Source: Callorhinus ursinus (taxonomy: Eukaryota; Chordata; Mammalia; Carnivora; Otariidae). Taken from it: a stretch of DNA of 64,000 nucleotides. Positions 33,740 to 45,416 of this stretch are shown here, in pieces (the first letter of the stretch is position 1; each line of letters starts with the position of its first letter). The translations under genes were made by a program, and so were the position numbers. The notes beneath the pieces were generated by a model. That model was given only the letters and a program-made list of their open reading frames with translations, was not told the origin of the DNA and did no database searches. Location: positions 7,398,811-7,462,810 of the forward strand of contig NW_020312902.1 in assembly GCF_003265705.1 (NCBI RefSeq). The letters run 5' to 3'.

Positions 33740-33890
33740 GATAGCATATTAGAACTAGAACATCCCTTGGAAGTAATCTAGTCCTCCATTTCATTGAGCA
33801 CAGAATTTAGGCATAGGGAAGTGAAGTAACTAACCCAAGGCACATGATGGTAAGACTAGAAAGGGCTCTAGTCCAGAGCGCTCATCACCT
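33740..33890 (-). mobile_element. MIR-like fragment (antisense)
   Basis: 'ccatttcattgagcacagaa', 'gggaagtgaagtaactaacc', 'caaggcacatgatggtaaga' resemble the antisense MIR segment (GATGAGGAAACTGAGGC...AAGTAACTTGCCCAAGGTCAC). Diverged. Confidence 0.4.
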
Positions 33891-33953
33891 TTCAATAAGG
33901 TTGGCCTCACTGCCTGTCACCATTGGTCTTCCAATGGGTAAAACTTGGCCCAG

Positions 33954-34067
33954 TTAGGGTGACTGATTTGTCCAGGTATACCCAGGACTTCCCTGGTTTT
34001 ATCAATGAAAGTCCCATGTCCCAAGAACCCACTCAGTCCTGGGAAATTAGGTAGTTGGTCACCCTAA
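33954..34067. mobile_element. Small palindromic DNA transposon (MITE)
   Basis: A 114-bp unit with perfect 10-bp terminal inverted repeats, TTAGGGTGAC (33954-33963) and GTCACCCTAA (34058-34067). The interior is also partly palindromic (CCCAGGACTTCCCTGG, AGTCCTGGG). It has no coding capacity and would have depended on a transposase elsewhere. Resembles old mammalian MER-type elements with AGGGTGACCA ends; I am not sure of the family. Confidence 0.7.
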
Positions 34068-34338
34068 AAGGTCCGGTATCTGTGTTGTGATGTCATTCCC
34101 AGTGCGCACGTTGATACATCTTCCCTCCTCCAGGGTGTGTGTTACAAGTAATAAAGAGCATAAGCAGTACATACTCAGATCGACTAAGATGGATATTTCC
34201 TCAGAAGCTATCACTAGCAACTGATCATCAACAGAAAATCAACAAGCCCAATGTCAGTAGATAGGCTTTGAATTCAGAAACATTCCTGTTTTTTATCAAG
34301 AATCTAGGGCCCAACGGAACATTCTCTTGGAACAAACA

Positions 34339-34520
34339 TGTCTTAGTCTGCTCAGTCTGCAGTCACAAAATACTATGGGCTGGGTTGGTTTAAGCAACAG
34401 AAATTTATTTTCTGACAATTTTGGAGGCTAGAAGTCCAAGATCAGGGTGCCAGCATGGTCAGGTTCTGGTGAGGAATCTCTTCCTGGCATAGCCCCCCTC
34501 ATCCGCTCTCCCACCAGTTC
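34339..34520 (-). mobile_element. MaLR-type LTR, truncated, antisense
   Basis: 'gtctgcagtcacaaaatact', 'taagcaacagaaatttattt', 'ggaggctagaagtccaagat', 'cagggtgccagcatggtcag' are the complement of a MaLR LTR 3' half. The rest is missing or unrecognisable. Confidence 0.65.
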
Positions 34521-35408
34521 TCCAGGGAAGAGCATTTGTGGAGTTTACTCATGATTTACAGGGCTTGAGTAGGTCGCCAGGAGAAAGTGTGAAACAGTTA
34601 ATCCAAGCAGATCCCAAATTGCTGTTCAGACACTGGAAGGACCTCAGGGCAATACCAACTGCAGAATATCAATTTACTTCTTAAGATTGTTTTGCCCAAA
34701 AGCAATCACACAGCAGTTCTCAGGATCTCCAAAGTGGAATGGCCTACCTAAGAACTTCCAGCTTATTTAGACTTCATTTTTAGCTTCTTCAGTAGAACAA
34801 TACACTCATAATTATCCCGACACAGAATTCTTGTATCCAGATAAGTCAAAGATTTTAAGATTAAGGAAATGCACCCAAATTAGACCATTTTAATGATTTT
34901 CTACACAATGGTCTGGAGAAAGAAACATGTCCAAAATATAGCTAGCTGACCTACTTCTATCTATGGTATTAAATCTTTTCTAAAAACCACAGCTGTAAAG
35001 AACAACAACAAAAAATCTTTAACCATGACTTCAGCCAGCAAACATGGCTGATTTGAAAACTCATAAAATTTTATCTTTAGTACCATCAATCTCCTCCCCC
35101 TCCACTATATACCTCTTAAGCTCTTCAGAATCCCTTCTTTTATGAACACATAGTATCATTGTCTTTTCCCCCACTGTTCTCAAAAAAAATTGCCTATATC
35201 TGCATATGAATTTGAATCACTGCTCTTCCCCCCCCCCCCCCCGCCACCTTGGTATGTGTTTAAGCTTCATCTTTGCCTATGAAAATGATCTGGTTGCCTG
35301 GTAAATAATTTCAGGGACTAGGTAGTTCATAGTGGGTGAGCTGCTGGTACTATCTTTGAAAACAGCAATGAATATTGACTCTTATTGAAAATATTATACC
35401 AGTGCCTT
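34521..35408. other. Single-copy sequence with a C15 run
   Basis: No repeat family is recognised. A pure C15 run lies at 35228-35242 (G-run on the other strand). Confidence 0.45.
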
Positions 35409-35775
35409 GTAGAGGGCTTCCAGGGCCACCACAACAAAATACCACAAACCAGGTTGCTTAGACAGCACAAATTTATTTTCTCACAGTTCTGGAAGCTCAA
35501 AGTCCAACACCAAAATGTCAGCAGATTTGTTTCTCTGGAGGCTTTCCTCCTTGGCTTGCAAATGTCTGCCTTCTTGCTGTATTTTCACATGTTTTTTTCC
35601 CCTGTATATGGGCATCCTTGGCGTCTCTTACTCTTCTTAAAGAAACACCAGTTACGTTGGATTAGGGCCCCAACCTTATGACCTCATTTAACCCTAATTA
35701 CCTACTTAAAGGCTGTACCTCCAAATACTATTATATTGGAGATTAGGGCTTTAATACATAAATTACTGGGGATTC
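35409..35775 (-). mobile_element. MaLR-type LTR (MLT1/MST-like), antisense
   Basis: 'ggccaccacaacaaaatacc', 'acaaatttattttctcacag', 'ttctggaagctcaaagtcca', 'ttggattagggccccaacct', 'tatgacctcatttaacccta' and 'ggctgtacctccaaatacta' follow the LTR complement from end to end. A solo LTR; no internal region is visible. Confidence 0.75.
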
Positions 35776-35818
35776 ACAAAAGGTAAAGAGAAGAGAATCA
35801 CAGAAGATAAAGATTCAT

Positions 35819-36008
35819 GGGGCATCTGGGTGGCTCAGTTGGTTGAGCATCTGACTCTTGATTTCAGCTTAGATCATGATCTCAGGTTGTGAGATGGAGC
35901 CCTGCATCCATCTGTGCTCAGTTGGGAGTCTGCTTCTCTCCCTCTCCCTGTCCCCTTGCTTGCTCTCTCTCTCTCTCTCTCAAATAAATAAATAATTTAA
36001 AAAAGATA
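35819..36008 (+). mobile_element. Can-SINE (sense)
   Basis: GGGGCATCTGGGTGGCTCAG, TCATGATCTCAGGTTGTGAG, (CT)n, CAAATAAATAAATAATTTAA. The best direct repeat is TAAAGAGAAGAGAATCACAG (35784-35803) versus the same with one change at 36014-36033, placed 15 bp before the SINE start. That would mean extra 5' nucleotides were copied. Confidence 0.93.
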
Positions 36009-36033
36009 AAATATAAAGAGAAGAGAATCAGAG

Positions 36034-37797
36034 CATACAACTATGGAAAGTCATTAGTTTACAGAGGAAGACAGCAAGAGAAAATGAAAAGAATAAGGGA
36101 ACTACAAAACCAGAAAACAGTTTATAAGATGGAATTAGTAAGTTCTTACCTAAAAATAATTAAATGTAAATGGATTAAAATTTTCAATCAAAAGACATAA
36201 AAACATGGCCCAACTAAATAATGCCTATAAGAGAATCACTTTAGCTTTAATAACAATAACACATAAGGCTCAATGTGAATTGATGAAAAAATGTATTCCA
36301 TGCAAGTGGAAGCCAGAAGAGCAGTAGTAGCTATACCTATATCAGACAAAAGAGACTCTAAGCCAAATGTGATAACAAGATATGATAATAATGATTTTCT
36401 TTTTGGGGTCAACTCATCAAGAAGATATAATAATCATAAATATATATGCACCCATTATTGGAGTATCTAAATATATTAGGCTAATACTAACAGATCTGAT
36501 GGGAGAAATATACAAAAGTAAAACAAAATAGTAGGGGACTTCAATACCCCACATTCAACAAGGGATAGATCATCCACACAGAAAATTAACAAGGAAATTG
36601 TGAGACTTGAACCATACTTTAGACCAAAAGGACACATACCAACTATTCCATCCAACAACAGCTGAATACACCTTCTTCTAAGTGCACATGGAATATTCTC
36701 CAGGATAGATCCCAAAACAAGTCTTAGCAAATTTAAGGTTCAAATACCAAGTATCTTTTTTTTAAGATTTTATTTATTTATTTAATTGACAGAGAGAGAG
36801 AGAGAAACAGCGAGAGAGGGAACACAAGCAGGGGGAATGGGAGAGGGAGAAGCAGGCTTCCCACTGAGCAGAGAGCCCGATGTGGGGCTTGATCCCAGGA
36901 CTAGAAATCAGTAATAGGAGGAAAGTTAGAAAATTCACAAATATGTGAAAATTAAACAACACACTCCTGAGCAACCAATAGGTCAAAGAAGAAACCAAAA
37001 GAGAAATCAAAAAATATCCTGAAACAAATGAAAATGGAAACACGACATACTGAATCCTATGGGATGCTCCAAAAACAGTTCTAAATGGGAAGTTTATAAC
37101 AATAAATGCTTGCATTGAGAAAAAAAGATCTCAAATGAACAACCTAACTCAAGGACCTAGAAAAAGAACAAACTAACCACAACTAGCAAAAGGAAGGAAA
37201 TAACAAAGATCAGAGCAGAAATAAATGAAATACAGAGAAATACAGTAGAAAAGGTCACTAAACCAAGAGCTGATTTTTTTAAAAGATAAAAAAATTGAGA
37301 AATATTTAGCTAGACTAATTAAAAAAAGACAAAAGACTACAATAAATGAAACCAAAAATGGAGGAAGAGACATCACAACTGATACCACAGAAATATAAAG
37401 AATCATAAGAGACTACTATGAATAATTATACAGAAAAAAAAAAAACAAAAACCTTGGATCCGCTGGAAGAAATGGATCAATTCCTAAAAATTACAACCTA
37501 CCAAGACTGAATCATGAAGAAATAGGAAATCTGAACAGACCAATAATGAGTAAAGAGATTGAATTGGTAATCAAAAACCTCCCAACAAAGAAGAGCTAAG
37601 AACCAGATGGTTTCACTGGTGAATTTTACCAAACATTTTTTTTTTAATTAATCCCAAGCTTCTTAAACTCTCAGAAAATTGAAGAGGAGGGAGTACTCCT
37701 AAACTCATTTTATAAAGGCAGCATTACCCTGATACTTAAACCAGACAAGGACACCACAAGAAAAGAAAATTATAGGCCAATATTCCTGATGAACATA
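36034..37797 (+). mobile_element. Old LINE-1 ORF2 region (sense), SINE-interrupted
   Basis: Canonical order of an L1M ORF2: 'gcagtagtagctatacctat' and 'caactcatcaagaagatata' (endonuclease region), 'ataatagtaggggacttcaa' type text, 'ggtcaaagaagaaaccaaaa', 'agacaagga' and 'aattataggccaatattcct' (start of reverse transcriptase, RPI-L-N). Stops and indels throughout. The SINE at 36755-36900 replaces about 25 bp of it. Confidence 0.88.
36755..36900 (-). mobile_element. Can-SINE truncated at its tRNA-like head (antisense)
   Basis: TTTTTTTAAGATTTTATTTA, GAACACAAGCAGGGGGAATG, GGCTTGATCCCAGGA, then an abrupt switch to L1 sequence (ctagaaatcagtaatagg). The last ~50 bp (head, CACCCAGGCGCCCC) are missing, and so is the L1 stretch expected between 'ccaagtatc' and 'ctagaaatca'. 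One deletion across the junction explains both. Confidence 0.93.
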
Positions 37798-37804
37798 CAT
37801 TCAT

Positions 37805-37945
37805 GTTTCCTATGGAACTGAAAAACTGTTCTCCAAAGCTAAGTGGAAGAGGTACAGTTACTCCCCATCCTCTCCAATACTTAATATTGTCAATCCTTCT
37901 CATTTTAACCATTCTTCAGTATGTGTAGTATATCTCTTTGTGTTA
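37805..37945 (-). mobile_element. Old LINE-1 fragment (antisense)
   Basis: 'ggaactgaaaaactgttctc', 'caaagctaagtggaagaggt' and 'cccatcctctccaatactta' match the antisense ORF2 3' part of L1M. It joins the sense L1 block directly. Confidence 0.65.
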
Positions 37946-39729
37946 GGAGAACAAAACCTTTCTCCAGAAGCCTTCTAGCAGACTTAATATATTGGCCATA
38001 GCTGGGTCTCATGCCTATGGCTCAGCTACAAGGGCTTTGTCTCATGTCCATGCCTTAGCAAGGACTTTTAGCCTCTAGAGTGAGGGGTGGGGTGATTCTC
38101 CGGCAAAAAAGGAAGGGAAATGGAATGAATGTTATGGACAGCTGTCATTGCTTCCCTAGCATCCCATGGTTCACTGGTTTAGATCTACTGCAAGCTGCTG
38201 AATGTAGTGAGAAGGACTTGATAACTGAGTTCTTTTTAAAGAGGATAAAAAGGCAAAGCAGACAGACCCAAGTTTTGAGCTTGGGTTCTTAGAGACAGTT
38301 GGCATTGGTGGGAAAGGTGTGGATTCAGATTTGGTTCACACTGTATTTGCAGAATCAGACTCCTTTGACCCACAGCCCTTTCAGTGATTCCTGGGATTTT
38401 GAAGTACAGTTCAGTCTTCCTGGGTCTTTCAAGAACTTTACAAGTTGTCTGGAGGGAACAAAATCATCCCTACTCTGAAGAAATTAGAGTGAGTGGATCA
38501 GAACTTGTCGTCATCACATCATTAGTTCAAGTAAGAGATATAGCAAGAATCCCATGTCCCTCCCCACTCCTTTGAGTCCTGATGAGCACCCTAGGTTTCT
38601 TTCCTATCAGGAGAGCCTCCTGAAAGCACTGGCATTTGAATGAAAACTCTAGGAAAAGCCAGGGAGATACTCTTCCAACGGTCTCCAGTGTGTTCCCCAA
38701 GTCTTAGGGCAAGTATTTGCAGAGGAAGACTACCTTGCTAGTACATTTCAAGTCAATCATCTCTCCTCTTGGGTGTTTCAAGTGACAGTTACAATATAAT
38801 GGTAAAAAGCCTTTGTTGCAGTCCATGTCATAACATTAAAAATATGAGCATGATAGGAAATGATCTCTATGAACCAGAGTTTGATCTCCATTTTTATTTA
38901 TGCAGATACAAAGGGCTATTTGGATTAGTAATTATGTTTTTGGCATTTCCTGGGGTTTCAAATTACTTACTGGAAACAGTGTGCTGAATTCAAATACTGG
39001 ATTCTAAATTTCTTATTCATCTATAAGCCATTGCTCAACAAGGATAATGGAAATGCTGCACCAGTAAGTAACAACTTGGAATGGAAAGTAAATCATTGGA
39101 ATTCAGAGTGGATTTTTAGGATTTTGGTAACAGCTTCTTACAAAAACTTTAGTGGACTTACCATGTAACTGAGGCAGATGTGAAAGTTTTCATTTATTTT
39201 TTTTTCTTTTTCAGTTCTGTTATTATGGAGTTGTTTGTTTCTAGGGAAAATCTAGCATTTTTTTCCAAGTCATGCCAAGGATATATCTGTGTTATTTAAT
39301 TTACCACCGTGTGCTTCAGTTCAGTTTTCAAATCTCATTATGCATGCCACCATGTATAGCTCTGTGTGCAAGTGTGTGGGTGCATGTGTGTGTAGAGAAA
39401 GAGAGAAGCTGTTTCAAAATTGCCTCAAGAAGATATTCAATATCCAGCCAGTAATAGCCTATGAGAGCCAATTTCTTAATAGGGAAAGAGATAATTATGA
39501 GCATAAACACAGCACTTTTGGGACTCCTTCTCTCAGATTCCCTGGAGAACATATGTTCTCAGAGCCCAGAGGGAGATTTCTGCCGCCCCGACTCAGCATG
39601 CCCTCTGCATAACAGGCTGACTCTGAGATAAGAGAGAGAATCATTCTTCAAACAACCCTTTCCCTACCTTCCACTTAAAATAATGGCAAATTGGATGCAT
39701 TGCTTTCCTACTTTAAAAATTTACTCTTA
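37946..39729. other. Single-copy sequence
   Basis: No transposon or exon is recognised over 1.8 kb. Overlapping frames at 39272-39612 (up to 107 codons) include a TG-rich stretch and look accidental. Confidence 0.4.
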
Positions 39730-39758
39730 GGTCTGTGTGTGTGTGTCTGTGTGTGTGA

Positions 39759-39804
<46 letters not shown>

Positions 39805-39838
39805 CAAAGACAGAGACAGAGACAAAGAGACAGAGACT
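39730..39838 (+). repeat. Compound (TG)n-(GA)n-(GACAGA)n microsatellite
   Basis: TG units (39733-39780), about 12 GA units (39781-39804), then imperfect GACAGA/GACAAA units. A three-part compound tract, likely polymorphic. Confidence 0.95.
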
Positions 39839-41274
39839 ATCTTCTACTCAAAAACAGAAAAAAGGCATAATGCTCTTTTCCTCCCATTACAACTGGCTTC
39901 ATGTTCCTAGGTCAGGAGACAGGAAGCTTATTAACCAAGGGTCAGCTCTTGCAAATATTAACCTTGTTGCATTTTCATCTTTGTCCCTTCTTCTCTTTCC
40001 CCTTTCCCAGTGTTCTGATCACACACTTCCCAACTTCACTGCTCTCCCTCCCCTCCTCCAACACTAATGCCTAGGAGGGGGGGTCTGATCAAGTACCAGT
40101 TCCTATCATAGGGCTGACTTGAAGCAATGATACTCCACACAACACATGTGATGGATGCCACTCACATGTCAGACACAACTGCTGGGGCTGTAAAGGGTTA
40201 TGTATAATTCCCAGCTCCCAGCCAGTGATAACTCCACCCTTTTCTCTCGCAAGCATAGAAGAAAATCTAAATGCAGGTGAGTAAGAGAAAGCTATTGCAG
40301 GGATAATGTTGAATCTGCTTTAATTTACAAAGAAAAATAATTTGCAAGTTGCATCACTTTAAATGCAACTAGTAACAAATTACTTCTCTCCCATCTTACC
40401 ACTGTAACTCTTAATGCTGGCTTTCCTTTCCAGATCCTTTCCCCATCCTTCCCGTTCTACTTTGTGCCCTGGGAGGATACCTTTTTGACCTGCTTCACCT
40501 CTGTTTCTTTATCCTCTAGCCGGTGGAGATAGCATCAGAAACCTGGAAAGCATGAGAAAGGGGAATTTAGTATATTTGTTCTCATCTCTTTCTCTTCTGG
40601 CCATAGACCCTCTTCCAAAGGCCACTTGAATCCTGGCAGGCAGTCTTCTCCCATATCTGCAAACCTCATTATAGCTACAGCTCTCCCTAGTGTCCAGGAA
40701 TGGTTCCTTCCCTCATTCCCCAAGGGTGAAGGAAGAGGGGAGATAGAAACCTCCTTTTTATTAACCCTAGGGTACTTAACCAACCCTTGCTGGTTCCTCT
40801 TAACTTTGTCCACACCTTTGTAACACAACTGAGTGTCCTACTGTGTCCTCTCTTCCCTGCCAGGACCCTAATTTTACAGTTGAGAACCAATTGCTTAGAT
40901 TAACACCCCTCCCAAGAGTTCTGATGCTTAACAGGATGTTGTTCTTGTTGATAGCATGAAGACTGAAAACCCCTGATGTCTAAAAGGAATCTCTTTCAAA
41001 TGGTGGATGTGGATTCTGGAAACTGAGAACTGACTTATTTGAGTACAAGATATCAGTTACTCATTAGTACTGCCTATATGGACTTAATCTTCCTGAACTC
41101 CTAGGGCACATCTTTCTTTCCATGCTTTTTCTCTTTACCATGATATTCTCCTCCAATCTATTACTTTAAGGATCAAATTTATGGCCAAGAATCCATAAAG
41201 CCTTTCTTGACCCATGTTTTCCCTCCTTAATCCATTATCCAAGAGTTTATAGCATTCCCCCAGGAAACACACCA
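39839..41274. other. Single-copy sequence
   Basis: No repeat is recognised. Short frames on both strands at 40535-40890 overlap one another and have no domain. Confidence 0.4.
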
Positions 41275-41278
41275 CATA

Positions 41279-41328
<50 letters not shown>
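41275..41328 (+). repeat. (CA)n microsatellite
   Basis: About 26 CA units with a single 'ta' interruption near the left end. Long and mostly pure. Confidence 0.95.
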
Positions 41329-41329
<1 letters not shown>

Positions 41330-41440
41330 TATAACAATTGTAATTTTCATAGTCTAAATATTAACTCTCACTATTTACCAGACCTCGGAAAATGATTTTG
41401 TTCGTATCTGAGTTTGTCTTGTATAAACTGACATTATAGT

Positions 41441-41680
41441 AAAGAACTGAAAAGCATGCCATTGACTTCGGAGTCAGATGGGCTGGGTTGGAAGCTTAGA
41501 TCTTCCACTAGCCCACTGTATGTGTATATGTTATATAACTTTGCTATACGTCTGCTTCCTGAAAGGAGAATGGTATAACAATATTCTCACATGATCATTG
41601 TGAAAATCAAATGGGATATTTGTTCTGTTTTTAAGCATTGTGCCTGTTGCATAGTCAATGCTAAGTAAATACTAGCTAAA
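41441..41680 (+). mobile_element. MIR SINE (sense)
   Basis: 'gacttcggagtcagatgggc', 'tgggttggaagcttagatct' and 'cattgtgcctgttgcatagt' follow MIR in order. Confidence 0.8.
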
Positions 41681-41699
41681 ATAAACATATAAAGAACAG

Positions 41700-41815
41700 G
41701 TTGTGTTGTTTCCATTGAGCTCCTTGAAGGTAACAGCCTGTCTTCACATCTTTGTGTTCTCCTCAATAGATTTCCAACATGTAGCATGGATGGATAGATG
41801 ATGGATGATGGATGG
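41700..41815 (+). mobile_element. L2 LINE 3' tip (sense) with GATG repeats
   Basis: 'ttgagctccttgaaggtaac', 'cttcacatctttgtgttctc' match the L2 3' end. It ends in imperfect GGATGGATAGATGATGG. Confidence 0.6.
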
Positions 41816-42639
41816 GGTCAATGAAGCCAGCCTCAAATAAAAATTTATTCAGGCTGCTTAGACCTTACTTGGCAGAAACCACATTTTAAAAATTTCCAAC
41901 CAGTCCTTTGGGTCCCTGGATGTGCTTTTTCTTTCTGCTTAATTCACTCAAATCATAGATTCACACTCTTGCATTTATAGGTTGTCTTTTCATTATTCTT
42001 TTAGCAAGGAATTTAAATACCCTTCTCCGTATTTTGCCATCCCCATTGCAGCTTTTTGGAAGCTTCATACAGGTATTTATCTCCCTTGAGGATTATTTTC
42101 ATGTTTCTTTAAAAGCAAAGAGTGCAGTTCCTGCCAAAGCTAACAGCAGAGGATAAAGGAGATCATTAGTTGACTAAATATTTCCACAACAAAAGTTGGG
42201 AAATTTCACCCCAAGGGTATTGGTATTTCCAGCCATTCTCTATGGATCAACAATTAGAACAAATTCATCTATCAATTATGAAACAGCCCAGAAAGAATTT
42301 GGACTTTTGTTTTTGCCAAGCAGCAAAACAAACTGAAAAGTATGGAAAATACCACACAAACACCCAAATTAATTCATTTCTATGTCTGTTACTGTTTTCC
42401 CTCTTAACCAGTCAGAAGTTACTGAATCCAAGTCAATATTTCTTTTACTCCCTACTATGTGATAAGCGTTCTGTATATCCACTAAAAGAATTCCTTTGAA
42501 ATGAAGTCTAGCTTAATTAAAACAATCCCTATGATGCATTTGTATTATTTGGCAAAAGTAGATTCTTCCCTTTTTGGCCAGAATGGTCTCACCTGTGATT
42601 GAATTCACCAGCTACAATGGCTTCAGGTTTTCCAAAGCT
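41816..42639. other. Single-copy sequence
   Basis: No repeat is recognised. A plus-strand frame at 42170-42499 (109 codons) has no known domain, and I do not call it. Confidence 0.4.
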
Positions 42640-42820
42640 GGTAGAGTGGACAGTACATAGATTTTGGAGTCACTTTTAACCCTGGCTGCGCAGTTACCAG
42701 CTCTGTGGCTGAGCAAGTTCTTTGGTCTGTGTGATCCTCTTCCCTCCACTGAAAAATGAGTGTAATAGGATTTACCTCACTATGCAGAGTGGAAGGATAA
42801 ATGCAATAGTGCAAGCATCC
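42640..42820 (+). mobile_element. MIR SINE (sense)
   Basis: 'tagattttggagtcactttt', 'aaccctggctgcgcagttac', 'cagctctgtggctgagcaag' follow the MIR core. Confidence 0.75.
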
Positions 42821-43734
42821 AATATCAGTTTCCCTCATCACTTTATACTCATGCAATTTACACAGCATCTAGGACACACTGGAACAAATATAAGCCCTAC
42901 ATAACTTGGTTTTTGCTTCCTTATTTAATGACCAGAAGAGCAGAAATTTGACCTGATTTATTTTGTGAATCTTCTATTTCTATGAAAGAAATAACTTGGG
43001 CTTTGATGTGAGATTATTGAAACTTATCTTTTGATGGCAGGAGGAAAATCCTTGTCTTGACTCCTATATGCACATCTATCTCAGAGTAGTGGATTAGTAA
43101 AAATAGGGTAATAGCCAACATAACCCCTTAGTGCTAAGATTCTAAATAAATTAAGTTCTGAGGCTTTTTGTCTTTTTCTTCCACTTGAGTGGGAACTCTG
43201 ACAGCCTGTCCTGGGAAAATCTCCTTTGAACAGAGTTCATAATATGTGAATGAGCCCAGGCCTGTTGGTGGGTGTTGAGGAGTACTTCACTCAGGGTACC
43301 CTGGTGCTAGCTGTGGAAGCCAAATTAGGCTATCTTAAGTAACAAACATCTCCTAGATTGGTTATTGGATAGCTCACAACACTGAGAGGCTAGGGAACTG
43401 AGCTCAGAAATGGGCGTGGGGGTGGGGAACAAACAAACAAGGGAGATTGGGCACCATTAAGATCCTGTGGCAGAAACAGTCTTTGTGGACTGCTGTCACC
43501 AACCTTGACACTTCCGAAAAGACTTCAAGCTCTAGCAGATCTACAATAATTAATCTCTAACTACCCCTGTATAGATGTGCTACATTCTTGAGATTCATGT
43601 CCTGGTTGTGAGCCTCTGGTCATCCAGTGTCACATGACCATGCCCTATCACCGTGGAGCTGGGGGAAAGACAGAGATCTGTAATGCAGATGGACAGAAGA
43701 GGGGCCTTGATTTCAAGCTACCATGATTCTTTAA
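42821..43734. other. Single-copy sequence
   Basis: No repeat is recognised. A short G-rich stretch (gggcgtgggggtgggg) lies near 43413. Confidence 0.45.
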
Positions 43735-44140
43735 AAATAGGTAGGTAGTTAACAAGACTGTGTTGTATATTTGAAAGTTGCTGAAAGAGTAGATCTTTTT
43801 TTTTTTAAGATTTTATTCATTTGAGAGAGAGAGAGCAGGCGCAGGAGGGAGAGGGAGAAGGAGGCTCCCTGCTGAACAGGGAGACCAACGTGGTTTTGAT
43901 CCCAGAACTCCAGGATCATGACCCAAGCCGAAGGCAGACGCTTAACCAACTGAGCCACCCACGCGCCCTGAATGAATAGATCTTAAAGGTTTCCATTACA
44001 ACACAAAAACTTGTAACTATGTGAGATGATAGATATTAACCAAACGTATAGTGGTAATCATTTTGCGATATAAACGTATATGAAATCATTTTGTGGTACA
44101 CTTTAACTAATACAATGTTGTATGTCAATTATAGCTCGTA
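43735..44140 (+). mobile_element. Old LINE-1 3' end (L1M type, sense), SINE-interrupted
   Basis: 'gactgtgttgtatatttgaa', 'agttgctgaaagagtagatc' before the SINE; 'acttgtaactatgtgagatg', 'gtggtaatcattttgcgata' and 'acaatgttgtatgtcaatta' after it. These are the L1M 3' UTR in order. Confidence 0.8.
43798..43968 (-). mobile_element. Can-SINE, shortened body (antisense)
   Basis: Poly-T, AAGATTTTATTCATTTGAGA, GAGGGAGAGGGAGAAGGAGG, GAGCCACCCACGCGCCC. Target duplication TGAA[A/T]GA[G/A]TAGATCTT lies at 43782-43797 and 43969-43984. Confidence 0.95.
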
Positions 44141-44530
44141 CTCTCATGAGCCCACATTTGCAAGGGCTATGGCTGCATTTGACAGACATAAAGTTTCTAG
44201 GATGACCTGGCTGTGCATAACTGAGTCTGGCCTCTGAATTCTTGTCATGCTCAGAGGTGAAAGTTCTCTGGAGCCCAGTAAGATTACCAGTGAGCACATC
44301 CATGAAGTGAGACATCCATGATGGAGATACTGACTATTGACTTGCTCAAAAATGAAAAATGGTATATGAGTTACAGAGGTATTTGAAGACATCATGTTAA
44401 AAACTTGTTTGACTTTCAGTACCGAACAATGTTTGTTTCCTTTATTTCAGGCCACAGAGGATTAGTTTTGCCAAAAGAAGAGAGGTAGTAAAAGGCAAAA
44501 TAGCAGCCAAATGAAAAGCACTTTGATGAA
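44141..44530. other. Single-copy sequence
   Basis: Nothing recognisable. Confidence 0.45.
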
Positions 44531-44735
44531 AGTGTGTTGCAGTGGATAAAAGCATTTATTATATTTGGAGTCAGTTAGGGCTGGGTTGGAATCTAGCCCT
44601 CCAACTCTTTTCAGGATGCCTAGTCTTGGTACAGTGACTTAAAGTTCTGTGAGCCTGGTCTATAAAATAGGGATAACAGTGTCCCTAGAAATGGATGGTT
44701 GTGAGCATTAAAGATGATCTATTGAAAGCACTCAG
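44531..44735 (+). mobile_element. MIR SINE (sense)
   Basis: 'tgttgcagtggataaaagca', 'tttggagtcagttagggctg', 'tctataaaatagggataaca' follow MIR. Confidence 0.8.
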
Positions 44736-45044
44736 CCACACTACAGCCCAGCCAACCCTGATCCCGTCTGCCCCCCATTCTTCCTCACTCACAGAAGAAA
44801 ATAGAGAAGTCAGCTTGGTTACTCAACTATAAAGCATGAAGTTACTAGAAGCAATTGAGTAAAATTAAAAGGTTAGATGCCAACAGTGAAATAAGACATC
44901 AGTGTGGAAAAGAAAGGGCATTGAGCTCAGGCAAAGAGACAGAGTTGTGGTATCGGCATAATTCCTGTGTCATGGTAAAGCCATTTGGCATTGGAGTCAC
45001 TTGGGAAAGACAGAGAGAGGAATCTTCAAAATAAGAGAAGTAAT
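44736..45044. other. Single-copy sequence
   Basis: Nothing recognisable. Confidence 0.4.
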
Positions 45045-45190
45045 CTTTACAGTGCACATGCTGCACCAAGCTGGGTGCTTTACACACGTTATCACATTAA
45101 ACTACATACCTACTGCATGGGGTACTCCAGCCCACGGTGCGGAAAGTAAAATTGAGGCACAGAGAGGCAGTGAGTGGATTCCTTCTGACC
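45045..45190 (-). mobile_element. MIR SINE fragment (antisense)
   Basis: 'gctgggtgctttacacacgt', 'tatcacattaaactacatac' and 'aaaattgaggcacagagagg' match antisense MIR. Confidence 0.65.
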
Positions 45191-45416
45191 TCAGTTCCCC
45201 TGCTTTCTAGGTGAAATGGCAGAAAATGACTTCCTTCATCAGCCCCAGTTTATGTCTCTTCCGCTAAAGAAAGCAACCAGCAAATTTGACCCATTTCAAA
45301 TTTGGAGTTTGGGTCAAGCGTTAACTGTGGTCTAGTCAACGATGATGAAGGCAGGCAGGGAGAGAACGGTGTCCATGTGAATAAACATAAAGTTTCCGCT
45401 GTAACCACATACATGG

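Noticed and set aside
42170..42499. 109-codon plus-strand frame
   Set aside because: Low-complexity composition, no known motif, no exon-like boundaries.
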